A program made the translations under genes and the position numbers. A stretch of 64,000 nt of DNA, taken from Plantago major. Lineage: Eukaryota; Streptophyta; Magnoliopsida; Lamiales; Plantaginaceae. This document shows positions 1-11,012 of the stretch, piece after piece (positions within the stretch are counted from its first letter, which is position 1; the number at the start of each line of letters is the position of its first letter). The stretch is taken from contig CM048841.1 in the NCBI GenBank assembly GCA_026545765.1, positions 1,826,512-1,890,511 of the forward strand. Direction: 5' to 3'. The notes below the pieces were generated by a model. It was not told the origin of the DNA. It saw only the letters and a list, made by a program, of their open reading frames with translations, and did no database searches.

Positions 1-122
1 TAAGTATATCTCTTTTTAACAACAAATGAAGACTTGATTCCGACTTGTCTCCACACACAACACACACCTCCTCCTCTAATATGTGCTGCCTTTTTAACTC
101 ACCGGAGGTAGGCAGAGAATTG
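1..122 (-). pseudogene. LINE-like zf-RVT relic, distal part
   Basis: On the minus strand this reads, without stops, as the continuation of a reverse-transcriptase zinc-binding (zf-RVT) domain: a NSLPT start, then ILEEEVCVVCG with a CxxC pair, then SLHL. Plant non-LTR retrotransposons and their relics carry this pattern (known family fact). The first half lies at 56287-56820, and the two halves are separated by the element A insertion. Bases 118-122 (AATTG) are A's target-site duplication. No start or end of the relic is visible, because the window edge cuts it. Confidence 0.6.
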
Positions 123-810
123 TGTTAGGAATATCTGTTTAGATTTTGATCAACAACCTAATGACTTATCTTAGCTCAGAAATGTGGTTAGTACTCTTGG
201 TTCACTTGAACAATGTAAAAGAGAAAAATCACTAAGTATGATAGTCTAGCAAATCTTGTAAAGGATGTTAGGTCTCTGAATGTAATTTTTATTTTCTTGA
301 AGAAGACCAAGAAGAAGGCATGCAGCAGGAGAAGTTCAACTTTAAAATGAAGTTTCGAAGACTGCACAAGATTGCTGAACAAAAGTTATCAGATACCTAT
401 GTCCAGATATATCTTGAAGAAACAAGTGTTTTTCAATAAACAAGTGTTGCAAACGATATCTGAGAATACAAGGTTTCTGAACGAGGAAAAGTGCCCACAG
501 ATATCTACACTCAGATACCTTGGATAAAGATTATGTTTCCAGGAAACAATATATTCTTAGCAAGTTGTATCTGGAGTTGTGATAGTCTCTGGAAAAGGAC
601 GTGCAAAGCATCATAAAGCGTGCATAGTTCCGTTGGCACTACATGACAAAGTATAGTACAGTGCATTAAATGCGCGGACATAAATGTCTGAACAAAAACG
701 GTAGTCTCTGAAGAAGAAGACAAGCGTGCAACATTACTATACTCAGATATCAATAGTTTGAATTTGATTTAAGCCTAACGGATACTATTCAAACGGCATT
801 CAAATTCATC

Positions 811-818
811 TATAAATA
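811..818 (+). promoter_or_regulatory. LTR TATA box
   Basis: TATAAATA lies about 690 bp into the LTR. The same motif in the same context (CATCTATAAATATCAACACTTAGA) recurs at 49325-49332 and 55367-55374. A TATATATA stretch holds the equivalent place in the C LTR at 18031-18039. This is the likely core promoter, placing transcript start near 840 and the hairpin array inside the transcribed leader. Confidence 0.6.
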
Positions 819-1212
819 TCAACACTTAGAATGCTTGAGAACACACACACATAACTTACACCAAGAACACTGAACACTATCTTTCAAACTCTCAAGCATA
901 CTACTTACCTTCAAGCTTTCTGTTGCGACCAAAGCTCTTGATTCTAAGTAGCACAAAAGTTTTAAGTGTCATGATCCTTAACAAGCATTGTTATCTGTGA
1001 AGGAGTTGAAGTAAGATTTCATATCTGAGATTCATTCTTTTGAACACTTATCATAGACTTGGGTCAGTAAAGAACAAGATACCATACATTGAAAAGTGTA
1101 TTAAGTATACTTGATTCATAGAGCTATCTGCATAACTGAACAAGTTATTAAAGAAGCTCACTTGACAAACTACCTTAACCAACACCTTAATCGGCGTGGA
1201 GTACAGGATGTT

Positions 1213-1375
1213 CTTAGTTTGGGAAACTAAGGAATAACTCCAAGGTTACTGAGCATAGAAAGTACTTAGTTTGGGAAACCAAGGAATAGCTCAAAAGGTT
1301 TCTGAGTACAGGAAGTACTTGGCTGAGAAAGCCGGGGAATAACTCAGGAGAAACACTTGGTTGGGAACCTAGTGT
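1213..1375 (+). repeat. Four-unit hairpin array in the A 5' LTR
   Basis: Inverted repeats lie at 1213-1231 (CTTAGTTT-GGG-AAACTAAG), 1265-1283, 1318-1336 (CTTGGCT / AGCCGGG) and 1353-1375 (10-base arms around GGG, one mismatch). The first three are spaced 52-53 bp and embedded in a tandem repeat containing GAAGTACTT and GGAATAACTC. Units differ by paired changes that keep the stem. It is downstream of the TATA box and so is probably in the RNA leader. Confidence 0.75.
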
Positions 1376-1699
1376 ATTTAGGAATCGAGAGAAGATATTT
1401 GTAAGGTTACCTCAATTATCTGTCTTAGTGGATTCTAGGTCTGGGAAAGGCCGAAGTGGATTATTTGAAAGATTACGCCACCTTTAGATACCACTATAAA
1501 GACTTGTGTTATTTACTTTCTGCTAAGTATTTACACATATCTTGCTGAGTATGTGCACTTATCACAAAAAGTCTTCCGCTCTCTGAAAATAACTATCACA
1601 TATCTTCACTGATATCTGAGAAATTGTGTTTATCGACAAAAGTTTGAAAAAGAATATTCCCCCCCAGTCCTTTACTTTGTCGTTATCTGGACCAATAAG

Positions 1700-1710
1700 T
1701 GGTATCAGAG
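1700..1710 (+). other. Primer binding site of element A
   Basis: TGGTATCAGAG starts two bases after the LTR end. It is complementary to the 3' end of initiator tRNA-Met, the usual primer of plant copia elements. Confidence 0.85.
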
Positions 1711-1815
1711 TAGGAGGTTCCCAAGCCTTCTGCACTGAACCTAAATCCCAGATAAGTGCCCACTAACTGCTTTTCACCTACACTTGATTTGTTTGTTTAG
1801 TGTGTTTGCTGCAGG

Positions 1816-4300
1816 ATGTCTTTAAGTGACGCCCCAATTCTCAAGCTAGAGAATTATGAGAAATGGAAGAACAACATGATGCTCCACCTAGAATCCATCA
1901 GTGACGAAATGATCGACGTGATAAAGAATGGCCCCATAGTCATTCAACAACTCAAGCAGGTCATGGAGGTTTCTAATGGTAGAGACAGAGAACAAAGTGA
2001 TGGGTCTTCACAGACAGATGCGTCAACCAGGGGAGACCTACCAGTCAAGTTATTTACGAGCCAAAGCCCAAAGAGCTCTGGACATCGGAAGATGCCAAGA
2101 GAAATCGACTGGATGGTCAGGCTCGCAATATCATCATACGTTCTACTCTAGAGCACATACGGTAAACTGGGTGTAAAAAGCGAAAAAGTGGCCCGCAACT
2201 GATTGAAGAAATGCAGGCTTGACCGAAAATGAAGGAAAATAAGTTCAAAGTTTTGAAGCTCAAATTCCAAAACTTTAAACAAGTTCCCCAGAGACTCTTG
2301 AAGAACTAGATTTCCGATTTACAACACTCATGAGTGACATGGCTGCACTTGGTGAAAGTAATAAATATACCCAACCAGAAAAGATTAAGACTATTGTGAG
2401 AAGTCTAAATCATAACTGGGAGCATACAAAGTTATTCTACTTTAACCAAGGAATGACATATATCACTCCAGTGAAAATTTTCTCTCATCTTGCCACTGTT
2501 GACTATGAGACAACTCAAAGAGAACAAACAACTGAGAAGTTGCAGAATGGTGCTGTAGTTGCTCAAGGAACTTATGAAAAGAAGGAAGGCAAGGAAGTGA
2601 TTGAGAATGCTCTTTTTGTAAAGCAAATGAGAAAATATGTCAGTCAAGAGATTGAGAGAAGAAAAGCCAAAGAGAAGCTGAAAAAGCATCTAGGCTCAAA
2701 CTATCACCAGTACAAAAATATGCAACTGTCAAGCTCGCTGAACAAGCCGGCTCAGAAAGCATCTAGTACCGAGGAAGCTGAAATAAAAAATGATATATGT
2801 TTCTATTGTCAGAAACCTGGTCATTTCAAGAAGGATTGCCCTGCCTTTAACAAACTAAAGACAGGTGACAAGAAAGATAGAAGAAACTTCAAGAGAAGTC
2901 AGAGAGCTATGCTCACTGAAGAAAGGAAAAAGATTCAACTCCAACTGGATGCTCTAGACATTGAGTCTGATTCTGAGGATGAAGACTCAGATGATTCCAC
3001 ACTGCCTTCTCCAGAAATGTGCAATGTTTCTCATGAAGTGATTGACTTTGGTCAAAAGAAGAAAGAAGTGTGTGGAGTGGCTGAAGAAATCTTTCCAGAT
3101 ATCTCCAACATTGAACCTTGTCTAATGGCTGATGAGGTAACACATACTTCTTGTTATACTTATGAAAGTGATGATGAAGGAATCAAAGATCTGGAACATC
3201 TCAGAAGAGAACTTGATCTCTACGAAAGAGAATTATAATGGTCCGAGCTAGAGCCGAAACCCTTGAAGAAGAAGGAAAATTCAAAATTACTCAAGATATC
3301 TGAGAAAAAGGATGCTGAAAATGCATTTCTCAAAGCTCAGATATCTGAGACAGAAAAGTCACATAAAGAAGCATTGGCCAAACTTCAAAAGATATGTGAA
3401 GATCTTCTTTCTGAGAATGAAGAACTCAAAAAGAAAGAACTATCTTTTCAATCTTATGCCAAAGCTAGTGACACTCTTACTGAAGTACAATCTTATTTAA
3501 GAGATCCTTCAGAAAAGAGAGGACTTGGGCTGGACACACAAACAGATAGTTCTACCACTCTGAATAAGAGTGATGAAAGAAGAACATTTGTCAGTGCTCA
3601 GGAAGGTGGTTCCCAAACAACCTATAGCATTGGTCAGAAAACTAAGGTTGTTGACAAAGGAAAGGCAGTAGCGACCAAACCTTTGTGGGAAAACCAAGTC
3701 CCAAGGAAAACTGTTGGGAATGTTTCTGAAAAGAAACATAACACTGAAAAGTGTAATCACCCACAGTGCTATGTCTCTCAGAAAGGAAGAATTGCAGGAG
3801 CTGACAAATTCTCCTATGTCACGTTTTCTGAAAAGAAAATAGACTACCCAGAGACTAGCAAAGCTGCTGAGATGAGAACTCAGATAGCACCAGGTGCTCG
3901 GAATGGTATTGACTATAAAGCCACCGGGAAACAACTTGCTCGTGAGTATAAACAAGAGCAAGAACGATGGTTAAAGGCTATAATTGCTCACATCAATTAT
4001 CAAAAGTGGAAGAAAAGTCAAGCCACTGAAAATCTGAATGCCAGGGCTAGAAGAAATCTGGCTAGGAAAGCTAAGTTTGCTGAGAAGCAGACTCAGAAAC
4101 CTGATAGATATCTGAAAGCGCCAAATGGAGCACCAAGGAGGAAAATAGTTCTTAATAATAATGATACTAATCATTTATCTAGAATTCCTCCTTATGTTCC
4201 TGTTAGACAAAAGAATGTTCCTAAGAAATTCATTCAAAAATGGATTCCTACTGGAAGATTCTTTAGTCCAGATGGTTCCATTGTTGGTATGAGAACCTAA
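1816..4300 (+). pseudogene. gag: Element A gag (broken)
   Basis: Capsid/nucleocapsid gene. The start ATG at 1816 gives MSLSDAPILKLENYEKWKNN, shared with the D copy. Frameshifts around 2130-2330 and 3236-3262 split it. A CCHC zinc knuckle (CFYCQKPGHFKKDC) lies near 2800-2845. An acidic stretch (ESDSEDEDSDD) follows near 2960, and then a Lys/Glu-rich predicted coiled coil (about 3263-3450). The tail is basic (about 3990-4130, ARARRNLARKAK). It ends with TAA at 4298-4300, in frame with the protease that follows. The long coiled-coil gag tail is typical of SIRE-type elements (known). Confidence 0.85.
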
Positions 4301-4324
4301 TCTCCTATTTCCTGTTTTGTGCAG
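4298..4324 (+). promoter_or_regulatory. Gag stop followed by splice-acceptor-like tract
   Basis: The gag stop TAA is followed by a pyrimidine-rich run ending GTGCAG just before the protease. The same arrangement is kept in D (38358-38384, in frame) and C (28385-28360 on the minus strand, one base shorter). It could serve stop readthrough or splicing to make Pol; neither is shown. Confidence 0.4.
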
Positions 4325-5800
4325 AATACTCTAAAGACTAATCCAAAGTGGCATTTTGATAGTGGATGTGGGAAGCACATGACAGGAGACAAAGCAAATC
4401 TGATTAACTACAGAAAATGCAATGATGGACCAATTATCAGGTTTGCTGGAGGAGATGAAAATTCAACCATAGGATTTAGCAATATGAAGTTTGGAGCCCT
4501 TAGAATCTCTGAAGTACTACATGTAAAGTGATTGAAATATAATCTTCTAAGCATGAGTCAATTAGTAGACAAAGGGTACACTGTCAAGATCAAGTCAAAA
4601 CTATGCAAAGTAATTGACAATGAGTGAAAGCAGAGTGTCTTGGTTGCTAGGCGAAAATGAAATCTTTATGTTGCTGATTGGGCATCCGCCACAACTGAAG
4701 AATGTCTCATGGTGAGTCAATCTGGCCACACTGAAGAAAATTGGCTATGGCATAAAAGAATGAGTCACTTGAATTTCAACACTCTGAACAAGCTAGCCAA
4801 GAAAGAATTGGTGGTTGGTTTACCCAAAATGGCATATAGAAAGGATGGTATATGCTCAGCTTGCCAAATGAGAAAACAATCAAAACATCTTTCAAGTCTA
4901 AAACTAGACACTCCAGTGAAAGGCCACTGCAAATGTTACATATGGATCTTTTTGAATCCTCTGTAACGAGTTATGCAGGAAAGAAGTATGGTCTGGTTGT
5001 TGTTGATGATTACTCAAGATTCACTTGGGTTGTTTTTTTCAAACACAAATCTGATGTAAGGGTTGAGATACCTAACTTGCTGAATAAGCTTGAAGTCATG
5101 AAAAATGACAAGGTATCTGTAATCAGAACAGACCATGGTACTGAGTTTGTGAACCAGTACATAAAAGAGTTTTGTACCTGCAAAGGTACAACATCAACTA
5201 TCTTCCGTAAGAACACCACAACAAAATGGTGTTGTTGAAAGGAAAAATAGGACCCTAAAAGAAGCAGCATGAACAATGCTTGCTGACACTGAAATAAGTG
5301 AAATCTATTGGGTTGAAGCTGTTAACACAGCCTGCTATACTCAAAATAGATGTTTGATTAACAAGCACCATGATAAAACTCCTTATGAGCTTTTGATTGG
5401 TAGACCCCCTAGTATCAAACATCTAAGGGTGTTTGGTTGCAGATGTTTTATTCTTAACAATGGAAAAGAATACTTGAGAACATTTCAACCAAAAGCAGAC
5501 GAAGGAGTATTTCTTAGTTATTCTCTGAATATCAAAGCATATAGAATCTACAACAAAAGAACGCAAAAGATTGAAGAATTTGTTCATGTAGTTTTCTACG
5601 AAGGAAACAAGAAAATACATTGAATGATGATCTCTCAGAAAGGTTCAAAGAACTGATGATTGAAGATTCTGAAGAAAAATTCTCAAAAGGAAACAAATCT
5701 ATCATTCACTTAGGGGATGATTCTGACGATGAAAAGCAACCTATACTTAGTAACAACCAGATGACTCTAAGACATGATGAATAATTTCCTATAAGAATTC
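4319..5800 (+). pseudogene. pol: Element A protease and integrase (broken)
   Basis: Retropepsin part: WHFDSGCGKHMTGDKANL near 4350, with the DSG catalytic motif. The GAG-pre-integrase zinc motif follows (WLWHKRMSHLNFNTLNKL, then CSACQ, about 4740-4870). The integrase core shows HMDLFES (first Asp, near 4940), RTDHGTEF (second Asp, near 5130) and [12 protein letters not shown] (Glu, near 5240). Interrupting changes include stops at about 4531, 4627 and 4657, a TGA at about 5270, and frame changes near 5190-5240 and 5622. The integrase tail ends in the acidic linker before RT. Confidence 0.85.
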
Positions 5801-7621
5801 CAGAAATGGAACAGGTTACTGAGAACCTTCATCATGAAGAGGTTTCTGAGAATGAGATTGCTGAAAATCAAATTCCAGATATCTCTAACACTGAAAAAGT
5901 GTCAGAAATCCATGACATTTCTCATGTGTCAGATATCTCAAATACTGCACAAGTATCCCATCAAAATCATATTGATTCACATTCAGATCAAAATGATATT
6001 GATCCTACTAGTTCAAAACCCATTATGAAATGGATAAGAAATCATCCTGCAAAAGATGTGATCGGTCCGTTAGACCAATGAGTTAGAACTAGAAGAGCAA
6101 TCGCTGAAAATGCAAATTGTCTCTATGGATGTTTCATCAAATATTGAACCTAAAACTATAGAAGAAGCATTAAAGGATCAAGATTGGATCTCTGCAATGC
6201 AAGAAGAGTTGGATCAATTTGAGAGAAACAAAGTCTGGAAACTGGTTCCATTTGTTGACGAAATATCTGTAATTGGAACCAAGTGGGTTTTCAGAAATAA
6301 AATGAATGAGTCTGGTGAAATAACCAGAGACAAAGCAAGGCTGGTTGCCAAGGGATTCACCCAGACTGAAAGACTAGATTTTGATGAATCTTATGCACCA
6401 GTTGCAAGATTGGATGCAATAAGACTCTTTCTAGTCTTTGCAGCTCATAATGACTTTACAGTTTATCAAATGGATGTCAAAAGTGCATTCCTAAATGGTG
6501 AACATGCTGAGGAAGTCTATGTTGAGCAACCACTAGGATTTGAAGTTTCCTCATAAATTAGGATGGTCTATAAGCTTCAGAAAGCTCTGTATGGACTGAA
6601 ACAAGCTCCATGAGCATGGTATGATACATTGGCCAGATATCTACTAGAAAGTGGTTTCAAGAAAGGAGATGTTGATAAAACACTCTTCACATTGAACCAT
6701 GATGGGAAACTACTTTTAGTTCAAGTATATGTTGATGTCATTATATTTGGATCTAAAGACAAGCAACTTTGTGAAGACTTTGCTGAACTCATGAAATGTA
6801 AATTTGAGATGAGCAAGATGGGAGAATTGAATTACTTCCTAGGGCTGCAAGTCAAGCAACTCAATGATGGAATATTCATTAGTCAAATAAAGTATGCAAA
6901 GGACATGCTCAACAAGTTTAATCTAAAGCCTTCAGAAAAGAATGTTAAGATACCTATGAGCATTGGAACCAAAATGACCTATACTGAATCTGACAAGAGT
7001 GTTGAAGAACACAAGTATAGGAAATTGATTGGGTCTCTACTGTACCTCACTGCAAGTAGACCTGATATTCAATATGCAGTTGGAGTGTGTGCTAGATTTC
7101 AGACAAATCCAATGCAATCACACTACAACATTGCTATGAAAATATTAAGGTATGTAAAGGGTATTGTAGAAGTTGGATTGTGGTATCCAAAAGACAGTGG
7201 ATTGAGTTTGGTTGGCTATTCAGATGCTGACTATGCTGGACCATTGCTTGATAGAAAAAACACCTCAGGAACTTGTCAATTTCTTGGTGCCAGATTGATA
7301 TCATGGTTCAGCAAGAAACAAAACTCAATTGCTACATCTACCACAGAGGCTGAATATATTGCTGCTGGGTGTTATGCTTCACAAATATTGTGGATACAAC
7401 AACAACTCAGAGACTATGGACTCAATGAAGAGAAAACTCCTATTTTCTGTGACAACACAAGTGCTATTGCCATAACTCAAAATCCTAAGTTACATGCAAG
7501 AATAAAGCACATTGATATTAGACACCACTTCATTAGAGACCATATTGAAAAAGGCAATATAGAGATACTTAAGATTGGCACTGGAGACCAACTTGCAGAT
7601 ATCTTCACTAAGCCACTATAA
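5801..7621 (+). pseudogene. pol: Element A reverse transcriptase and RNase H (broken)
   Basis: A linker rich in Glu, Ile and Ser (5801-6080) leads to a copia RT ([37 protein letters not shown]) and RNase H ([31 protein letters not shown]), ending near TKPL at 7621. The catalytic box near 6730 reads YVDV where C and D read YVDD, so a catalytic Asp is lost. Stops occur at about 6079, 6554 and 6612. The D copy is close enough to align by eye across the whole region. Confidence 0.9.
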
Positions 7622-7728
7622 GAAAGTAGATTCTTAGCCTTAAGACATAGTCTTGGACTAATGGAGCTACCAAAGAACTGAAAAAGTTCAGATATCTGAA
7701 GAAGATATCAAAGGAGGGAAAAGAGGAA

Positions 7729-7804
7729 TCTGGAACGGGTATCCAGAAAACAAGGTATCTGGAACGGGTATCCAGAAAAGAGGAATCTGGAACGGGTATC
7801 CAGA
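7729..7804 (+). repeat. Three tandem copies of a 19-nt hairpin
   Basis: TCTGGAACGGGTATCCAGA occurs at 7729-7747, 7758-7776 and 7786-7804, period 28-29. Each has arms TCTGGA/TCCAGA around a 7-base loop ACGGGTA. D has five copies, C one altered copy near 24846-24866. Confidence 0.85.
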
Positions 7805-8310
7805 AACCAAAGGCTAAAGGGTAAAATGGCTATTTGAAGATTTCTGAGATAGACACTCATATATCTAGATCACTCAATGAGGGGGAACACAAAAGAGAAT
7901 AGTACAACTGTATGCAGTCAACTACTCTCTTGAAATTTGTATTATTTCTATGTTTGTGTAAAACTTGGACAAATACTAATTAAGTGTGAGATGGACTCAG
8001 ATGCAAACAGTGTTTTTAGTCACACAGAAATGTCATTCAGATAGCAAATCGCCAAAATTCATTAATTGGGCACAATTACAATTGCTGATTGTGATCATTG
8101 CTGAAGAAGCAATATTGACCCTTGATGAAATGGGCGTTTGATCTTAACGGACGAGATTATTTCTCTGTAAAATAGTGGACTGTATAAACTCAGACGTGGC
8201 CCACTAAGCATTTAATATCAAACAAACTTTTACCCACGTCTTACTGCAAAAACACAGATACGTACATACAAAATCAATTTGTATGTATATGTCTGTTGAG
8301 ATTACATTTC

Positions 8311-8319
8311 TATATATAT
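8311..8319 (+). promoter_or_regulatory. Possible internal promoter of A ORF3
   Basis: TATATATAT followed by GGATTTTGGCAAA lies about 180 bp upstream of the ORF3 ATG. D (42364-42375) and C (24293-24302, minus) keep a TATA run at the same distance with the same GGATTTGGGCAAA-like follow-on. A second TATA-like CTATATAAAGAG touches the ATG itself and is too close to act as a TATA box for this start. Confidence 0.4.
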
Positions 8320-8500
8320 GGATTTTGGCAAAAGAATTCACTTTCGCCTAATCCAACATTCAGACTTGCACAAGAATAGCAAAAACATTTCGTGAACTTC
8401 TCTGCAAATCTCTGTTCCTAAATTAGTTTTTCTGCAAAGAATCGCTAATCTCTCACCCTAATCTCTTTCAGACTTTCGAAAACTTACACTATATAAAGAG

Positions 8501-10061
8501 ATGGCTCCAAAACGTGCTTCTACCCAGAAATCCCAATCTACTACCGGTATCGCTGAAAAGCAAGCACGAGTTGGTAGTTAAACAATCGGTAGGAGACTTT
8601 AATCCTGATCATTGGACTTCAAATCACAGGATGATTTGGGGTGGTGCCATGATTGAGGAAGACCTCACGGCTGCAATTGAAAACCAAGCCGATAGGAAGC
8701 TAATTCTTGACATGCTTGAAAAGGCACAAATCAAGGGTTTCCTGTCTGCTACTCCTAGTGGAGTTTCTTCACTAGATGTGTTGGAATTCTACAACAACTC
8801 CAGGATTATTTCCTGTGTTTCTGAAGGCACTGGAATAGTGTCTATAAAAACAAAGGTCCAAGGAAAGGAAATCCTTTTGGACTTAACAACTTTATGTAAG
8901 TTGTTTGAACTTCAAAATCTTGGAAAGGATTTTTAAATAAACACCAAGGATGATGATCTCCTTGAAGGTGTAAAGCAGCTATACAGTGATGTGTGTGATC
9001 TTGAAAAACCAGATACACCCACTGATTTCAAACTTGCTGACATCAGAACCAGACATCTGTTGGTTCACTGGGATGTGTTGGCATGCATTCTTCACAGATG
9101 CTTTGATGGTCTACAAGGAGGTGTTAACCAGATAAGCCAAGAACGTTGGATAATGGTGTTCTTGTTGAGTCAACAAGACAAAAGGCTGGAAAACCCTTTT
9201 AATTGGGGAAAGTATGCCTTTATGAAGTTTGTGAAGAAGATACAAGGCTTTGAGCCTAAAATCGTTAAGGGACTTGCTGAGCCAAAAGCCACATTGAGCT
9301 ATGGACTAAAGATATGCTACTTGCTGGAGAAGCTTTACATTGAGCTTAGAGAGACGGCAGACATTGCCAACAGTAACCTACTCTACAAATATGAGTATAC
9401 GAACATGATGAAGGATCTCATAAAGGTTCCTAGAAGCGAAAAACTGAAGAGATATCTGAAGGAAAAGTTGCGACCAAAAAGCCCAGAACTTCACGAAAGA
9501 AGTCTGCTGGCAAATCAGAAGACACACCTATTGTGGTTGTCGACTCTCATATATCTGCCGTCACTGCTGATGAACTCATCAATGCTGCTAAGGAGAGCCT
9601 TGCTAATGAACTCATCAATGCTACTAAAGAGAGCCTTGCTGATGAACTCATCAATGCTGCTAATGAGAGTAGTGGCAGGTACCAAGCCCTATCTGCAGAA
9701 ACTGCAGAGATTATGGACCAATCAGTTCCTAATACTGATGAGAGCTTTGACGATGATGATGATGAGTTAGTTATCTCTCAAGTCCTACAGAAATCAAAGA
9801 GGGCTAAGGTTACTGAAAAAGTAACAAGTGTAGATGTATCTGAAGAAGAACCTACACCACAGGTTGCTGAACAAGCACCTGTTTCAAAGGTTGCTGAAGA
9901 AGCAACTATGTCCAAAGTCACTGGACAAAACACACCATCACAGCAAGTAACACTTAAGCATATTGAAGATGCTCTGATGATTGGCAACTTAGTATTGGAG
10001 GATATTGTCATTGCCTCATCACTCAAAAGTCTGTCTCAAGTAGATCTAGATAGGCCCCATA
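8501..10061 (+). pseudogene. Element A ORF3, exon 1 (first part)
   Basis: Third ORF of the element, function unknown; often called env-like in SIRE elements. The ATG at 8501 gives MAPKRASTQKSQ, with TAA after 26 codons (8579). The conserved N-terminal domain follows, with frame changes: VGDFNPDHWTSNHRMIWGG, RKLILDMLEKAQ, PSGVSSLDVLEFYNNS, VQGKEILLDLTTLCKLF. GAA is replaced by TAA at about 8934. The domain continues from 8991 (CFDGLQGGVNQIS, FNWGKYAF, GFEPKIVKGLAEPKA). After it come a Lys-rich stretch, three 12-residue repeats and an acidic tail. Element B interrupts the exon at 10061. Resemblance to the 'putative plant transposon protein' (Transposase_32) domain is my inference. Confidence 0.7.
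9566..9669 (+). repeat. 36-bp coding repeat in A ORF3
   Basis: Three units near 9566-9601, 9602-9637 and 9638-9669 encode ADELINAAKESL variants. D keeps only scattered ADELIN pieces at about 43640-43790, so the array expanded in A or decayed in D. Confidence 0.8.
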
Positions 10062-10992
10062 TGTAGGAATTTTAGCAAGAAACCAAAGGACGGTCCATGA
10101 CTTTGCACCTCAACCATAGGGGCCCCACACGTCGGAAATGGAGATTTCTCGAACGTGTATGAATCTACTATAGTAGTAGAAGACACTTGAACAAGAATTA
10201 CTAAAATTCATTTTGAGGTGAAAGAGTAATTGAAGCTCAAAGTGTGTTGGTTGAAGCATAGTTGGAAGTCCAAAGGTTGGAAGTGGGAGGGACATCCCAC
10301 ATGGCTAAAATATGGGAAGGAGTAACTAAACATATGCACATAGGTTTGCAGTAAGGGTTGGACCCCTTGGGGGTACCATGCTTTTGGAAGGGGGGAGGAG
10401 ATAGATGGCTCCTCGATTGTCCATACGCACCCGCCTGGCTCCGCCAGGAGCCGAGCCTGGGCCCGAGCCTCGGGTCCGGGGTCCTGGGCTTGGGCTTGGG
10501 CTTGCTGGTGGTGGAGGATATAATCTTTTTGGACCAAAAACTGATTATAATTTTGGTTCAAAATGTTTCAGCGAAAAGGTTTCTTCTAGAAAAACGTTTC
10601 TCCTGGAAAAACTTTTCGACGAACATATACACTGTTTCATCAAACATGTAAGTCCGTTCGTTGTGACTGAAGACGAAAGATTGTGTATGTTCGCTCGCAC
10701 CACCTGGCGGCTATTTATAGTCCCTTCCTGTTGCAGAATCAAATTGCTCAATTCATCTGCTCTCCTTCTTCTCTTCTAAAGCTTGTTTCCCATATTGTTG
10801 TAGTCCATTCGAGCGTCGTATTTCAAGTGTTTGTATACAATCTCAACTGCAGTTTTATCTTGGGAGACTGTTCGCTACATTTCTGTAAACACCGAGTGCA
10901 GAGCGAATAAAGTATTAAGGAAAGAGTGTCATCACTCGACTATGCAAACTTTTTTGTTCTGTTTCCAATATAGCCATACACCTACTCCAACA
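10062..10992 (+). repeat. Element B 5' LTR
   Basis: 931 bp direct repeat of 15722-16658. It contains a GC-rich stretch (10435-10510; GGCTTGGGCTTGGGCTTG) and a TATA-like CTATTTATAG near 10710. An indel in the GC-rich part distinguishes the two LTRs. Confidence 0.92.
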
Positions 10993-11012
10993 ATCTTAAG
11001 ACTTTACCTACA

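Larger units (their letters stand above)
123..1697 (+). repeat. Element A 5' LTR
   Basis: Direct repeat of 54679-56286. It starts TGTTAGGA and ends CCAATA; the partner ends CCAACA, so the terminal CA has mutated. It holds a TATA motif (TATAAATA, 811-818), CA-rich sequence after it, the hairpin array at 1213-1375, and a C tract before the end. Several short reading frames in it repeat in every LTR copy and are chance frames. Confidence 0.93.
7622..8500 (+). other. Element A spacer between pol and ORF3
   Basis: No ORF of interest. It holds the triple hairpin repeat (7729-7804), the sequence CTCAATGAGGGGGAACAC near 7873-7890, an AT-rich stretch with a TATA motif (8311-8319) and about 180 bp leading to the ORF3 start. 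The same layout recurs in D (41690-42564) and, reversed, in C (about 25000-24094). Confidence 0.7.

Noticed and set aside
188..753. Minus-strand ORFs in LTR A that repeat at 54744-55309
   Set aside because: They recur in each LTR in antisense to the transcribed strand and share no family; the repetition comes from the LTR, not from selection on protein.
8483..8503. CTATATAAAGAG as TATA box of ORF3
   Set aside because: It ends at the ATG; a TATA box there would place the transcript start inside the ORF. Conservation may reflect the start context.
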